A stretch of 64,000 bases of DNA from Stappia sp. BW2 (lineage in GTDB: Bacteria > Pseudomonadota > Alphaproteobacteria > Rhizobiales > Stappiaceae). The notes beneath the pieces are model-generated. The model ran no database searches. It saw nothing but the letters and a program-made list of their open reading frames with translations, and was not told the DNA's origin. Within the stretch, counting starts at the first letter, position 1; each line of letters starts with the position of its first letter. Shown in pieces: positions 55,010 to 63,783 of this stretch. Location: NCBI RefSeq assembly GCF_008107695.1, contig NZ_VIRG01000053.1:372001-436000 (forward strand), read 5' to 3'. The position numbers were made by a program, and so were the translations under genes.

Positions 55010-55999
55010 CTATTCCGCAGCCTCCACGAGGGTACGGCGGCGGTCCGAAACGGTTCCGTTTTGCTGCCCGCCGCCGTTCAGTTCGATTTCGACGAGTGGC
55101 CGGTTCAGATTCTTCGACTGCAGGAAAATCCGGCCGATGTATTCGCCCAGAATGCCGAGGAACATCGCGTTCAAAGTCATCGACAGCAGGATCAGCGTCG
55201 TGGTCGTCGCAAAACCGGCCGGCCAGTCCTGGCCGAAGACAAGCTTGCCGATGATGTAACCGGAGAGCAGCAGGAAGGCGCACAGGCCGCCCACAAGACT
55301 GATCAGCGAAGCCAGCCGCAACGGCAGAAGCGAATGGTTGATCAGGCCGTCTACCGCAAGAGCGACCATGGCCCGAAGCGGGAACTTGGATTCACCGGAG
55401 ACGCGGGCATTGCGGTCGTACTCAAAACCGATCTGGTTGAAGCCCATGCCGCTGATCAGTCCGCGGACATAGGGCGAGCGGTCTTCCACGCGCCGCAGCT
55501 CATCGAGAATGCGCCGGTCGGTCAGCCGAAATTCACCCGCGTTCCGGGGAAGGTCGTCCTGGCTGATCGCGTCGATCAACGTATAGAAAGCTCTGCGCAG
55601 CCACGCGACAACCGGACCATCCGGCAGACTCCGCCGGATTCCGTAGACGACATGATAGCCCTTGCGCCAGGTATCCAGCATCTGCGGGATCAGTTCGGGC
55701 GGGTCCTGGAGATCGCAATCGAGCTGGATGGCGCAGGCGCCCTCAGCGGCCCTGTAGGCGGTCAGCACTGACGCCTGGTATCCAACGTTGCGCGAAAACC
55801 GTATCACGCGAACCCGCGGATCCTTGGCGGCGATTTCCGAGAGAATACCGAAGGTCCGGTCACTGGAATGGTTGTCCGTGAAAATGAGCTCCGGCTCATA
55901 GTCGGGAAGCTGGTCGAATACGTCCATGACGCGCTTGTAGGTGTCGCGAACGTTGTCCTCTTCATTCAGCGTCGGGATCAGAACGGAAACAAGAATCAT
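55010..55999 (-). CDS. GT2-family membrane glycosyltransferase (GtrB/DPM1-like)
   Basis: The 329-residue protein begins with VSVLIPTLNEEDNVRDTYKRV and has the GT-A motifs FTDNHSSDRT, FSRNVGYQASVLTAYRAAEG and LDCDLQDPPELIP, in which a DxD-type motif is in place. Two C-terminal hydrophobic helices (about 235-290) place it in the GtrB/ArnC group, which makes undecaprenyl-phosphate sugars. It overlaps the SDR stop by 4 bp (ATGA). It may work with the GtrA and GT39 proteins at the right edge. The start is at the ATG complementary to 55997-55999. Confidence 0.9.
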   Translation of the reverse strand: MILVSVLIPTLNEEDNVRDTYKRVMDVFDQLPDYEPELIFTDNHSSDRTFGILSEIAAKDPRVRVIRFSRNVGYQASVLTAYRAAEGACAIQLDCDLQDPPELIPQMLDTWRKGYHVVYGIRRSLPDGPVVAWLRRAFYTLIDAISQDDLPRNAGEFRLTDRRILDELRRVEDRSPYVRGLISGMGFNQIGFEYDRNARVSGESKFPLRAMVALAVDGLINHSLLPLRLASLISLVGGLCAFLLLSGYIIGKLVFGQDWPAGFATTTTLILLSMTLNAMFLGILGEYIGRIFLQSKNLNRPLVEIELNGGGQQNGTVSDRRRTLVEAAE

Positions 56000-56958
56000 G
56001 CCTGCATCTCCGCTGCAAACTTTGGAATGATGTTCTCTCGTGTCCATTTCACGGTCCTTTCGAGGCCATCTTGGAGCTGGATTTTCGGCGACCAGCCAAG
56101 GCGGTCGCGGATGCGTTCGGCAGAGACGATCAATTCTACCGGATCGCCGGTTTGATCGCTGAATTTCACGAGACCGGCACCAGCGCCGGTGAGCTTGATC
56201 AGGGCCTGCATGACCTCGGCAACCGTCGGGGCATATCCCGTTCCCACATTGACCACCGGCCCGGCTTTCTCGGGATTGTCGCCCAGCATCAAGAGGGCCC
56301 TGGTCACGTCATCGACATGGATCAGGTCACGGCGATCCGAGGGGCTGCGGACACTGATCGTCTGGCCCGCCAGCAATTGAGAAATGGCGCGCGGGATCAG
56401 GAAGCTCTCCGACTGCCCCGGTCCATAGGTCAGAGCCAGCCGCGCCGTAACGGCCAAAAACGGCAATCGCGGCTGCGCCATCTCCAGATAATGCGTCCCG
56501 GCCAGAAGAGAGGCGGCATAGGACCCGGTCGGTCTTTCCCGCACGGTTTCTGCAAAAGGCGCCGCACAGTCCCCGTATTCGGCAATCGTCCCCGTTCTGA
56601 CGAAGGCCCGGGGCGGGCATTCGCAAGCGGTCAAGGCCGACAGGAGCGCGATCAGCGGCGAGACGTTTTCCTCGACACTGTCTGCAAGATCCTGCAAGTC
56701 CGGCCGGTTTTCGAAACGGGTGCGCGCGCCCACATGGAAAACGATCTCCGGCCTGGTTTTTGCCAGACAGTTCCCGAGCGCCCGGGCATCAGCAAGATCA
56801 AACCTGTAGAGGGCGACGCGCGACCCGATACCGGCAAGCCTGTCCGTGGACGAGCGAGGCCGCACGACTGCACTGACCTCGTCGCCCCGCTGCAAACAGG
56901 CCCGGGCCAGGTTCGATCCGATGAAGCCGGATGCTCCGGTGATGAGAACGCGCGCCAT
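55996..56958 (-). CDS. NAD-dependent epimerase/dehydratase-family SDR lacking the catalytic lysine
   Basis: The 320-residue extended SDR has the glycine motif VLITGASGFIGSNLARA and the substrate segment FVRTGTIAEYGDCAAPF. The usual Tyr-x3-Lys is altered: Tyr147 in GSYAASLLAGTHYLE is followed at the lysine position by Leu151. The arrangement Y-A-A-S-L-L-A-G-T-H-Y is otherwise that of extended SDRs, so the change is real in this sequence. In the CDP-sugar cassette it should reduce a 4-keto sugar or epimerise it, but with the missing lysine, activity needs proof. It overlaps the GT2 gene by 4 bp. Confidence 0.88.
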   Translation of the reverse strand: MARVLITGASGFIGSNLARACLQRGDEVSAVVRPRSSTDRLAGIGSRVALYRFDLADARALGNCLAKTRPEIVFHVGARTRFENRPDLQDLADSVEENVSPLIALLSALTACECPPRAFVRTGTIAEYGDCAAPFAETVRERPTGSYAASLLAGTHYLEMAQPRLPFLAVTARLALTYGPGQSESFLIPRAISQLLAGQTISVRSPSDRRDLIHVDDVTRALLMLGDNPEKAGPVVNVGTGYAPTVAEVMQALIKLTGAGAGLVKFSDQTGDPVELIVSAERIRDRLGWSPKIQLQDGLERTVKWTRENIIPKFAAEMQA

Positions 56959-56967
56959 CAGCCTGCC

Positions 56968-58212
56968 TCAGGGAATGATCTTCGGCACCGGAAGGGGCAC
57001 GATGAACTTGCCGCCTTTCGCTTCGAAGTCGGCCATCTGCTCACGGATTTCGTCCAGGAAGTTCCAGGCAAGAACCAGCAGGTAGTCAGGCTGCTTCTCG
57101 GCCACCGCTTCCGGCCCAAGAACCGGAATGTGCATGCCCGGAGAATAGAGGCCCTGTTTCAGCGGGTTCCTGTCGACCAGAAAATCGAGTGTCTCCGTGC
57201 CGATCCCGAAAAAGTTGAGCAGTGTATTGCCCTTCGCAGGCGCGCCGTAGCCGGCAATCGACTTGCCGTCTGCCTTGAGCTCGGCCAGCAATTCAGTGAG
57301 ATCCTTGCTGATCTTATGAACGCGGTCTGCGAAATCCTCATACGTCGCAGCCTGCGTCATGCCGGCCTGACGTTCCTCTTCAAGCATCTCGTCGACAATG
57401 GCCGTGCGTTGCGCCTTCAAGGCGGCCGGCTGCATGAACACGCGCATCGAGCCGCCATGAACCGGAAGCTTGGTGACATCCACCACATCCAGCCCGACGC
57501 TTTCGCCCAGGCGCACGATGGAAAGCAGGCTCAGTTCCGACAGATGCTCATGATAGACATTGTCGAATTCGTTGGTCGCGAGAATCTCCTTGCCCCACGG
57601 CACTTCAATGATGAAGACGCCGCTCTCGTCCAAAAGCTTCAAAACGCCTTCGGTAAAGCCGTGCAAGTCGTCGATATGGTTGAACGTGTTGGAGGTCGTG
57701 ATGACCGCCGCCGGCCCTTCGGCCTCTCGCAACGCTGCAGCCGTTTCGGGGTTGAAGAATGCCGTGTGCACCCTGACACCGCGCTCTTGCGCGATTACCG
57801 CAAGGTTTGCCGCGGGGTCCACGCCAAGCGTCTTGCCGCCCAACTTGTTCGCGTGAGACAGCATGAGCCCGTCGTTACAGCCGATATCGACGATCAGCCC
57901 GCCGTCCGCCTTGTCCACGGCAACTTGCGCCAGTTCCGCGAAATGGGAGTGCATCGTCGCAGCCCCGGAAGGCACGTAAAGATAGTTGGTGAAGAAGTCG
58001 GCGGGCACCTGATCCGCAACCTGGATCAGGCCGCAATCGAGGCACGCTTGCGTGTTGAGCGGAAAAGCCACCTGGGGCTTACCGCGGTCAGCCTCGCTTG
58101 CAAACATGTTTGCCGGCGGATGGGTGCCCATCGGCAGAAACAGCAAAAGATCCTCGGAACCGCAGGTTCTGCATGTACGGCGGATAGACTTGTCTAGCTC
58201 GAATTTATTCAT
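56968..58212 (-). CDS. SAM-dependent sugar C-methyltransferase (TylC3/NovU type)
   Basis: The 414-residue protein has an N-terminal zinc-binding region (CRTCGS and CLDCGLIQ), a class I SAM domain (VDIGCNDGLMLSHANKLG, then EVPWGKEIL), and the C-terminal part of sugar C-methyltransferases with HGGSMRVF and the YGAPAKGNTLLNFFGI signature. Such enzymes methylate C3 of a 4-keto deoxysugar nucleotide, giving branched sugars. It lies between the E1-like gene and the SDR, so it probably acts in the CDP-sugar pathway. The exact branch position is inferred from the family. Confidence 0.9.
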   Translation of the reverse strand: MNKFELDKSIRRTCRTCGSEDLLLFLPMGTHPPANMFASEADRGKPQVAFPLNTQACLDCGLIQVADQVPADFFTNYLYVPSGAATMHSHFAELAQVAVDKADGGLIVDIGCNDGLMLSHANKLGGKTLGVDPAANLAVIAQERGVRVHTAFFNPETAAALREAEGPAAVITTSNTFNHIDDLHGFTEGVLKLLDESGVFIIEVPWGKEILATNEFDNVYHEHLSELSLLSIVRLGESVGLDVVDVTKLPVHGGSMRVFMQPAALKAQRTAIVDEMLEEERQAGMTQAATYEDFADRVHKISKDLTELLAELKADGKSIAGYGAPAKGNTLLNFFGIGTETLDFLVDRNPLKQGLYSPGMHIPVLGPEAVAEKQPDYLLVLAWNFLDEIREQMADFEAKGGKFIVPLPVPKIIP

Positions 58213-58324
58213 TGGTTTTAATCGCTCTTAAAATGACTTGGACTGTCTGGGTTCTTGTTCAATGCAAATTCCGCGCGGGAAAATCCCCGCCAAATCAATC
58301 TGTCGTTGCCGCTCCTTCGGACCT

Positions 58325-58351
58325 GTGCCCCCGCATAAACCTGCGGGGCAC
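58325..58351. other. Hairpin between the E1-like and methyltransferase genes
   Basis: GTGCCCCCGCA (58325-58335) and TGCGGGGCAC (58342-58351) form a 10-bp stem with one bulged C and a 6-base loop in the 165-bp gap between genes. No T-run follows it on either strand, so termination is unlikely; an attenuating or mRNA-processing role is possible. Confidence 0.4.
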
Positions 58352-58377
58352 ACCTGAAGACCACGGCAGGCCCGGGA

Positions 58378-59610
58378 TCACCCGACCCTCTCTTTGCCTG
58401 CTGTCACCGCATCGAAACCGGCAGAAAACCGGCTCAGGAAATCGCGTACACGCGCATGCATGTACTCAACCTGATCGTCATTGAGGCCGTGATGGCAGGC
58501 CAGAAGAATGCCGCCGCGCATCACGCTGTCGGCAATCGGATAGCCATCCGGGTCGACGCGGCAGTCGACGTCCTTCATTGCCGGCTGGCGCAGGATGTTG
58601 CCGGTAAAGACCGGGCGGGTCTGGATGTCGGCCTTTTCGAGATAAATCTGCAGCTCGCGCCTGGTAAACGGCGCATCGGCCCGGATTGTCAGCGGAAAGG
58701 CCAGCCATCCCGTCCTGGAGCCTTCCAGCTGGCGCGGCAGGACGAACCAGTCCTCATAGTCCGCGAAGAACCGCTTGTGCGCTTCGAAATGCCGTTCGCG
58801 CACCGCGATGTTGTGCTGCAGCTTGCCAAGTTGCACGAGACCGAACGCAGCGCTGATTTCCGAAGGTTCCAGATTGTAACCAAGCGCTTCGAAAACGAAC
58901 TTCGCGTCATATTCGATGTCGTCGAGCCGGACATTGAACCGGTTCTCGATCGCCTCGGATTCAACGAACAGCGAGGAACTGCGGCCCCAGGAGCGCAGCA
59001 ACAGCGCCTTGCGCGCCAGCTCCGGGGTGTTGACGCACAGCATGCCGCCGTTGCCCGCCCCGTTGATGACGTGCGAGCCGTAAAAACTCGTCGTGGAAAC
59101 ATCCGAGTAGATGCCCGTGCTCTCGCCGGACATCGTCGCGCCAAGAGTATCGGCGCTGTCTTCGATCACCTTGAGGCCGTGTGCATCGGCGATTTCGCGA
59201 ATGCGCTTCCAGTTCGGCAGATTGCCGATCAGGGAGGGGATCATCACCGCAGAGGTTGCGGGCGTGATCATCTTTTCGATGGCCGTCTCGTCAATGTTGT
59301 AAGTTCCCTCGGCAGCGTCGACGAACGCCGGCACGAGGCCCTGGCGCACGAGCGGGGCAACCGTGGTGGCAAACGTCAGCGCGGGCGTGATGACCTCGCT
59401 GCCCTTGGGAAGGTCCAGGATCTCCACGGCCAGATAATTGGCCGAAGATCCTGAATTGACCATGATCCCGAAGTTCTTGCTGAAAAGCTCGGCGACCTTC
59501 TGCTGCATGTCACGAACACGCGGCCCCATCTGGGTCGAGGTCTTGAGCACTTGGACCACGGCGTCGATTTCTTCCTGTCCGTGTACCGTCTGACCGTAAT
59601 TAACTCGCAT
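58378..59610 (-). CDS. E1-like CDP-4-keto-6-deoxyglucose 3-dehydrase (RfbH/DdhC family), lacking Fe-S cysteines
   Basis: The 410-residue protein has the PLP/PMP-dependent aminotransferase fold of DegT/DnrJ/EryC1 proteins. The Schiff-base lysine is replaced by His180 in SFYGSHVINGAGNGG, as in the E1/ColD dehydrases that remove the 3-hydroxyl group using PMP. Asp151 (EDSADTLG) contacts PLP. In known E1 enzymes a cysteine-rich loop after WGR binds a [2Fe-2S] cluster; here that stretch (207-230, RSWGRSSSLFVESEAIENRF) contains no cysteine. It lies between rfbG and a C-methyltransferase, supporting a CDP-3,6-dideoxyhexose branch. Confidence 0.88.
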   Translation of the reverse strand: MRVNYGQTVHGQEEIDAVVQVLKTSTQMGPRVRDMQQKVAELFSKNFGIMVNSGSSANYLAVEILDLPKGSEVITPALTFATTVAPLVRQGLVPAFVDAAEGTYNIDETAIEKMITPATSAVMIPSLIGNLPNWKRIREIADAHGLKVIEDSADTLGATMSGESTGIYSDVSTTSFYGSHVINGAGNGGMLCVNTPELARKALLLRSWGRSSSLFVESEAIENRFNVRLDDIEYDAKFVFEALGYNLEPSEISAAFGLVQLGKLQHNIAVRERHFEAHKRFFADYEDWFVLPRQLEGSRTGWLAFPLTIRADAPFTRRELQIYLEKADIQTRPVFTGNILRQPAMKDVDCRVDPDGYPIADSVMRGGILLACHHGLNDDQVEYMHARVRDFLSRFSAGFDAVTAGKERVG

Positions 59611-59640
59611 CTGTCAATGTCTCCGGTGATCTCGCGCGGT

Positions 59641-60786
59641 CTATTCAGCGACCATCGCGTAGCGCGTAAGGCTGCTGCCAGCCATCAATGCGCCGTAACC
59701 TGAAATCTGTTGTTCGGTGCACTCGCCCATGTCCTCGCCAAGCGCGTGTGCCTTGTACCAGTCGACTGTCATCCCGATTGCTTCGGCAAGTCCGAGCTGC
59801 GGCCGCCATCCGAGGTGCGTGCGGGCCTTGGTACTGTCGAGGCGCAAAAGACCGGCTTCGTGCAGGGTCGCTGTCGTCTCCGGCTGCTGTTCGGCAAAAC
59901 GGACCTCGGGAGCACCTTGCCCCCAGGCTGTCCGCATCAACTGCATCAGCTCGCGCACATTGACCGTGCTTTCGATGTCAGGACCGAAGTTCCACGCACC
60001 GGCAAATTCGGCGCCGTCCTCGAGAAGCCGGGCTCCAAGCTGGAGATAGCCCGAGAGCGGCTCCAGAACGTGCTGCCAGGGGCGCACCGCCTTGGGGCTG
60101 CGGATCTCGAGCGGCACACCGCTTGAGGCGGCCCGCACGATGTCCGGCACCAGCCGTTCCTCACCCCAGTCGCCTCCGCCGATGACGTTCCCGGCCCGGG
60201 CCGTAGCCAGTTGCGGTCCCGCACTATCGGCGAAGAAGGCGTGGCGATAGGCCTGCGCCACAAGTTCGGTACATCCCTTCGACGCGCTGTAGGGGTCATG
60301 ACCACCCAGCGGATCAATCTCGCGATAGCCCCAGGTCCATTCGCGGTTGTCGTAACACTTGTCGGACGTGATCACGACGACTGCACGCAGCGAAGGCATC
60401 TGGCGAACCGCATCCAGAACATTGGCCGTTCCCGACACGTTGGTCGCGAAGGTCTCTGCCGGGAAGCGGTAGGAATGGCGCACCAGCGGCTGGGCAGCCA
60501 GATGAAAGACGATCTCGGCATCGACGCCCTGCAGAGCCTCCTGCAGCGCAGCCGGATTCCGGATGTCCGCAAACCGGCTGTCCATCCGGCTGTCAAGATC
60601 GCAGGACTTGAAGACGCCCGGCCCCTCGTAGGGCGGCAACGACAGACCGACGACATCGGCGCCAAGATGCAGCAGCCAGGCCGACAGCCAGCCGCCCTTG
60701 AACCCGGAGTGACCCGTGATCAAGACCCGGCGGCCAGCAAAAGAACGGCCGATAAGAGGATCAATAAACCCGTGCATGGCCGGCAT
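59641..60786 (-). CDS. rfbG: CDP-glucose 4,6-dehydratase
   Basis: The 381-residue extended SDR has the NAD motif VLITGHSGFKGGWLSAWL (the GFKGGW pattern is diagnostic), HLAAQPLVRHSY, TSDKCYDN, and the catalytic YSASKGCTELVAQ with Tyr and Lys in place. It converts CDP-glucose to CDP-4-keto-6-deoxyglucose in the cytoplasm. It directly follows rfbF with a one-base gap, the usual pairing. The ATG at 60786 has a second Met three codons in. Confidence 0.95.
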   Translation of the reverse strand: MPAMHGFIDPLIGRSFAGRRVLITGHSGFKGGWLSAWLLHLGADVVGLSLPPYEGPGVFKSCDLDSRMDSRFADIRNPAALQEALQGVDAEIVFHLAAQPLVRHSYRFPAETFATNVSGTANVLDAVRQMPSLRAVVVITSDKCYDNREWTWGYREIDPLGGHDPYSASKGCTELVAQAYRHAFFADSAGPQLATARAGNVIGGGDWGEERLVPDIVRAASSGVPLEIRSPKAVRPWQHVLEPLSGYLQLGARLLEDGAEFAGAWNFGPDIESTVNVRELMQLMRTAWGQGAPEVRFAEQQPETTATLHEAGLLRLDSTKARTHLGWRPQLGLAEAIGMTVDWYKAHALGEDMGECTEQQISGYGALMAGSSLTRYAMVAE

Positions 60787-60787
60787 C

Positions 60788-61594
60788 TCAGATTGCGAGA
60801 GCCGGCATGTCGGCAGGCATCTCCTGGTTGAAACGCAGCCATGGCGGCGGAAGCTCTTCGCACAGCGTATTGAGCGTGTCGCGATCCCGGACAGTATCCA
60901 TCGGATGCCAGAAACCGTCGTGACGATAAGCCATCAGCTCGCCGTCCTTGGCCATCTGAGTCAGAGGCGACTGCTCCAGCGGCTCGGCATCGTTGACCAT
61001 GTAGTCCAGGACGCCGGGTTCGAAGACGAAGTAACCACCATTGATCCAGGTGTCACGCGTGCGCACCTTTTCGGTAAACGCGCAGACCCGGTCGCCCTTG
61101 ATCTCGATGTTGCCGAAACGCGCAGGCGGCTGAACGGCGGTGACAGTGGCAAGCTTTCCGTGCGACTTGTGGAAGTCGAGCAGGGCATTGATGTCGATAT
61201 TGCCCAGGCCGTCCGAGTAGGTGCACATGAAGGTTTCGTTGTTGAGCCAGTCGCGCAGCCTGCGAATGCGGCCGCTGGTCATCGTGTGCGAGCCCGTGTC
61301 GACAACACACACGTTCCAGCCGCCCGGCTCCGACGGCACGAGACGCAGCTTTCCTGTATCCACCGACACGGAAATATTATTGGCGATCAGGTGGTAGTTG
61401 GCGAAAAACTGCTTGATCAGCAATGCCTTGTAACCGGCTGCAACAACAAAGTCGTTGTGGCCGAAATGACTGTAAATATCCATCACGCGGGCAATGATCG
61501 GCCGACCGCCGACCTCGACCATAGGTTTGGGAATGGTGACTGTTTCCTCGGCCAACCGTGAGCCCAACCCACCGGCAAGAAGTACAGTTTGCAT
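60788..61594 (-). CDS. rfbF: Glucose-1-phosphate cytidylyltransferase
   Basis: The 268-residue nucleotidyltransferase begins with VLLAGGLGSRLAEETVTIPKPMVEVGGRPI, the pattern of cytidylyltransferases of the RfbF type (shown here in part: LAGGLGSRLAEETV and IPKPMVEVGG). It forms CDP-glucose from CTP and glucose-1-phosphate, starting the CDP-deoxysugar pathway. TYSDGLGNIDI contains the metal-binding Asp. A GGGAGAAG precedes the ATG. It is the first gene of the cassette, after a 111-bp gap with a small palindrome. Confidence 0.95.
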   Translation of the reverse strand: MQTVLLAGGLGSRLAEETVTIPKPMVEVGGRPIIARVMDIYSHFGHNDFVVAAGYKALLIKQFFANYHLIANNISVSVDTGKLRLVPSEPGGWNVCVVDTGSHTMTSGRIRRLRDWLNNETFMCTYSDGLGNIDINALLDFHKSHGKLATVTAVQPPARFGNIEIKGDRVCAFTEKVRTRDTWINGGYFVFEPGVLDYMVNDAEPLEQSPLTQMAKDGELMAYRHDGFWHPMDTVRDRDTLNTLCEELPPPWLRFNQEMPADMPALAI

Positions 61595-61649
61595 TTTCTT
61601 CTCCCTGAATGTCTAAACACTGAAAACAAATACTTGGTTTGAAACGAAG

Positions 61650-61662
61650 TCAGTCCGACTGA
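61650..61662. promoter_or_regulatory. Small palindrome upstream of rfbF
   Basis: TCAGTC-C-GACTGA is a perfect 6-bp inverted repeat around one base, 55-70 bp before the rfbF start in the only gap at that end of the cassette. It could be a regulator site, but it is short and unique here. Confidence 0.25.
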
Positions 61663-61705
61663 AATGATCGCGCTGACACATGGTCAAGAGCCGCAGACCG
61701 GCGGC

Positions 61706-63358
61706 TCAGTCCTGGCCTCCTTTGGTTCGAACAAAAAGGCGGCCGTCGCCGTAACGGTTGCTAAGCTCCGAAACCGGAACTTCCAGGTAGTTGTTTGCCC
61801 GCGCATACGCGACCATCGGTGCTTCCAGGTCGGGCTCGTAGCCCACCAGGATTGCAGCGGGAGGCTCCTTGGCGAACAGCTCCGCCAGACCGTCCGCCCC
61901 GACCATGCGATAGAAAGCAGCAAGTTCGGCGTCGGTATAAGGCGCAATCCGATATGCGAACTGGCCGGAAGCAAACTCCGGATAGGTGCCGAGACCGGCC
62001 TCCATCGGATAAACGGGCATGAAGGTCGCCACCGGTCCTTCAGGAGCGTTGTGGGTTGCAAGGGCTTGCTGCAATTCCTGGCCACCGCGCAGCATGCGCG
62101 CGGACGTGAAGCCGTCAGGATGGGCAAGGCTTGCGAGCCCGGGCATGAGACGCGGAAGCGTAATGACGAGCATGACAAGCATGCTGGCGCAAAGAACCGG
62201 CATCACCTGCTGACGGTCCCGCGCTCCAATCTGCCGATAGAACAACGCACCCAGGATCGGAAGGCAGACAAGCGGCTGAATGTAATACTGCGGAAAGCCG
62301 GGGGTCGGCACGAAGCTGAGCGCGGCTGCAAAGGCGATGACCGCGAGAACAACAACAGTCTGGCCTTGGCAGTCGCTGCCTTGCGCCTCCCCTTTGTACC
62401 GAGCGCGAAGCGCCACCCAGAACAGATAAACCAGCGCAGTTGCGAGGATCAAAGGACCTCCCGCCAACCAAGCTCCAAAGGCAAGCTGCAACTTGCCGGC
62501 CAAGCCCATTGCCAGGCCGGGTTCAGCGGCAGCATTCGTCGTCCAGTAGGCAATGTGCGGGCCGGTATGAAATGACAGCACATGCGCGAAAAACAGCTGC
62601 GGATCAGCGAGCAGATACCAGAGGACCGGCAAGGCTCCGATCAGCCCACCGGCGGCGAGCGGAAGCACAACTCCCGTCAGCCGACCGCGCAGGGAGACAT
62701 GGCGCGGAAGCAGGAAGGCGGCAAGCGCGACCGGGGGAATGAAAACCACCGCGCTGACCTTGCAGCCCGCTGCAAGCGAAAGGCACATTCCGGCAACGAA
62801 GATCAGGCTGAAACGCGGCTGCCGTTCCATGGTTTCGGACAGGAACAGGCCGATCCCGAGAACCGCGAACGGCAACGGCATCAGGTTGTTGGTCGCAGCC
62901 ATTCCGGCCTGACCCAGCAACGGATCCGCCGCAACCATGGCCACGGCCGAGAAAATCGCCAGCAGCCAGGAGCGCGAGAGGCGCAACGTGGTCCAGACAA
63001 TCGCGAGGATCAGCAGCACCCAAAGAAGGAAGACGCCTGTTCTTGCCGAGCCGAGCAAACCCTGGTCGCTGAAGACAAGATGCATGCCGTTGAAGAACCA
63101 GGCGGCATTCGGCACGTGATTGAAGAAGACGTCCCTGTAGAGCTGCCAGTCTGGCAGATACTGCGCAGGCGGAACGAACATCATCTCGTCCCGTCGCACA
63201 CCGAAGGCCATCAGCCTGCCGTAGAGCGCACCCAGCAACAGTGCGACGCCTGCAACAGATGCCGCACTGACCGCGAACCGCAGCCATTTCTGACGGCTTC
63301 CGGCATGTGATGCCTCATCCGCTGCAACGGCAGGATGGTTGGACTGCACGACACTCAT
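61706..63358 (-). CDS. GT39/ArnT-like membrane glycosyltransferase
   Basis: The 550-residue inner-membrane protein has about 11-13 hydrophobic segments. After the first helix comes RRDEMMFVPPAQYLPDWQLY and then RDVFFNHVPNAAWF, the catalytic loop pattern of the GT39/PMT family that uses lipid-linked sugar donors. A periplasmic C-terminal domain (about 440-545) follows. It should transfer a sugar from undecaprenyl phosphate to a periplasmic acceptor. It overlaps GtrA by 4 bp (ATGA), suggesting joint function. The target is unknown. Confidence 0.85.
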   Translation of the reverse strand: MSVVQSNHPAVAADEASHAGSRQKWLRFAVSAASVAGVALLLGALYGRLMAFGVRRDEMMFVPPAQYLPDWQLYRDVFFNHVPNAAWFFNGMHLVFSDQGLLGSARTGVFLLWVLLILAIVWTTLRLSRSWLLAIFSAVAMVAADPLLGQAGMAATNNLMPLPFAVLGIGLFLSETMERQPRFSLIFVAGMCLSLAAGCKVSAVVFIPPVALAAFLLPRHVSLRGRLTGVVLPLAAGGLIGALPVLWYLLADPQLFFAHVLSFHTGPHIAYWTTNAAAEPGLAMGLAGKLQLAFGAWLAGGPLILATALVYLFWVALRARYKGEAQGSDCQGQTVVVLAVIAFAAALSFVPTPGFPQYYIQPLVCLPILGALFYRQIGARDRQQVMPVLCASMLVMLVITLPRLMPGLASLAHPDGFTSARMLRGGQELQQALATHNAPEGPVATFMPVYPMEAGLGTYPEFASGQFAYRIAPYTDAELAAFYRMVGADGLAELFAKEPPAAILVGYEPDLEAPMVAYARANNYLEVPVSELSNRYGDGRLFVRTKGGQD

Positions 63359-63783
63359 GACTGTTCATCCTTTCCGTTCCTGTGCGCGCCGAGCGCACGA
63401 GCAACCAGAACGTAGGAGAGAGCGACGACCGGCGGCAGTGACAGGAGCTGCGCTCCGAGCGCAGGCACCCCGGCTCCGGTCAAGCCGGCAAGCAACAGGG
63501 CGTTGAACGCATAGGCGACAACATAGGCAAGCCCATAAAGCGGGAGCCTGCCAAACCCGCTGACACCGAAAACAAACCGGGCATGGATGGAGAAGTTCCA
63601 GATCACCCCGAGGCCGAACTGTGCCACGAGCGCGACTTGCGGGTGCACACCCGCCAGGACCAGGATCGCAAAGACCCCATATCCAAAAGCCGTGTTGATT
63701 ATGCCGGCACCAAGAAAACGCACGACCCGGGAGCTCATCAGGTCGGTCAATGCCGTGCGGGTCGATGTAACGGAGAGCGTCAT
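63355..63783 (-). CDS. GtrA-family membrane protein
   Basis: The 142-residue protein has four hydrophobic helices and starts with RVVRFLGAGIINTAFGYGVFAILVLAG (in part: VRFLGAGIINTAFGYGVF), the typical N-terminus of the GtrA family, which is thought to flip undecaprenyl-phosphate-linked sugars. It pairs with the GT39-like protein, whose start overlaps its stop by 4 bp, and perhaps with the GT2 at 55010. It overlaps the upstream gene by 4 bp as well. Confidence 0.92.
   Translation of the reverse strand: MTLSVTSTRTALTDLMSSRVVRFLGAGIINTAFGYGVFAILVLAGVHPQVALVAQFGLGVIWNFSIHARFVFGVSGFGRLPLYGLAYVVAYAFNALLLAGLTGAGVPALGAQLLSLPPVVALSYVLVARALGAHRNGKDEQS

Noticed and set aside
56071-58197. Very long plus-strand ORF of 708 codons opposite the SDR and methyltransferase
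   Set aside because: It is antisense to two genes with clear motifs, is rich in Arg/His/Gln typical of shadow frames, and has no domain.
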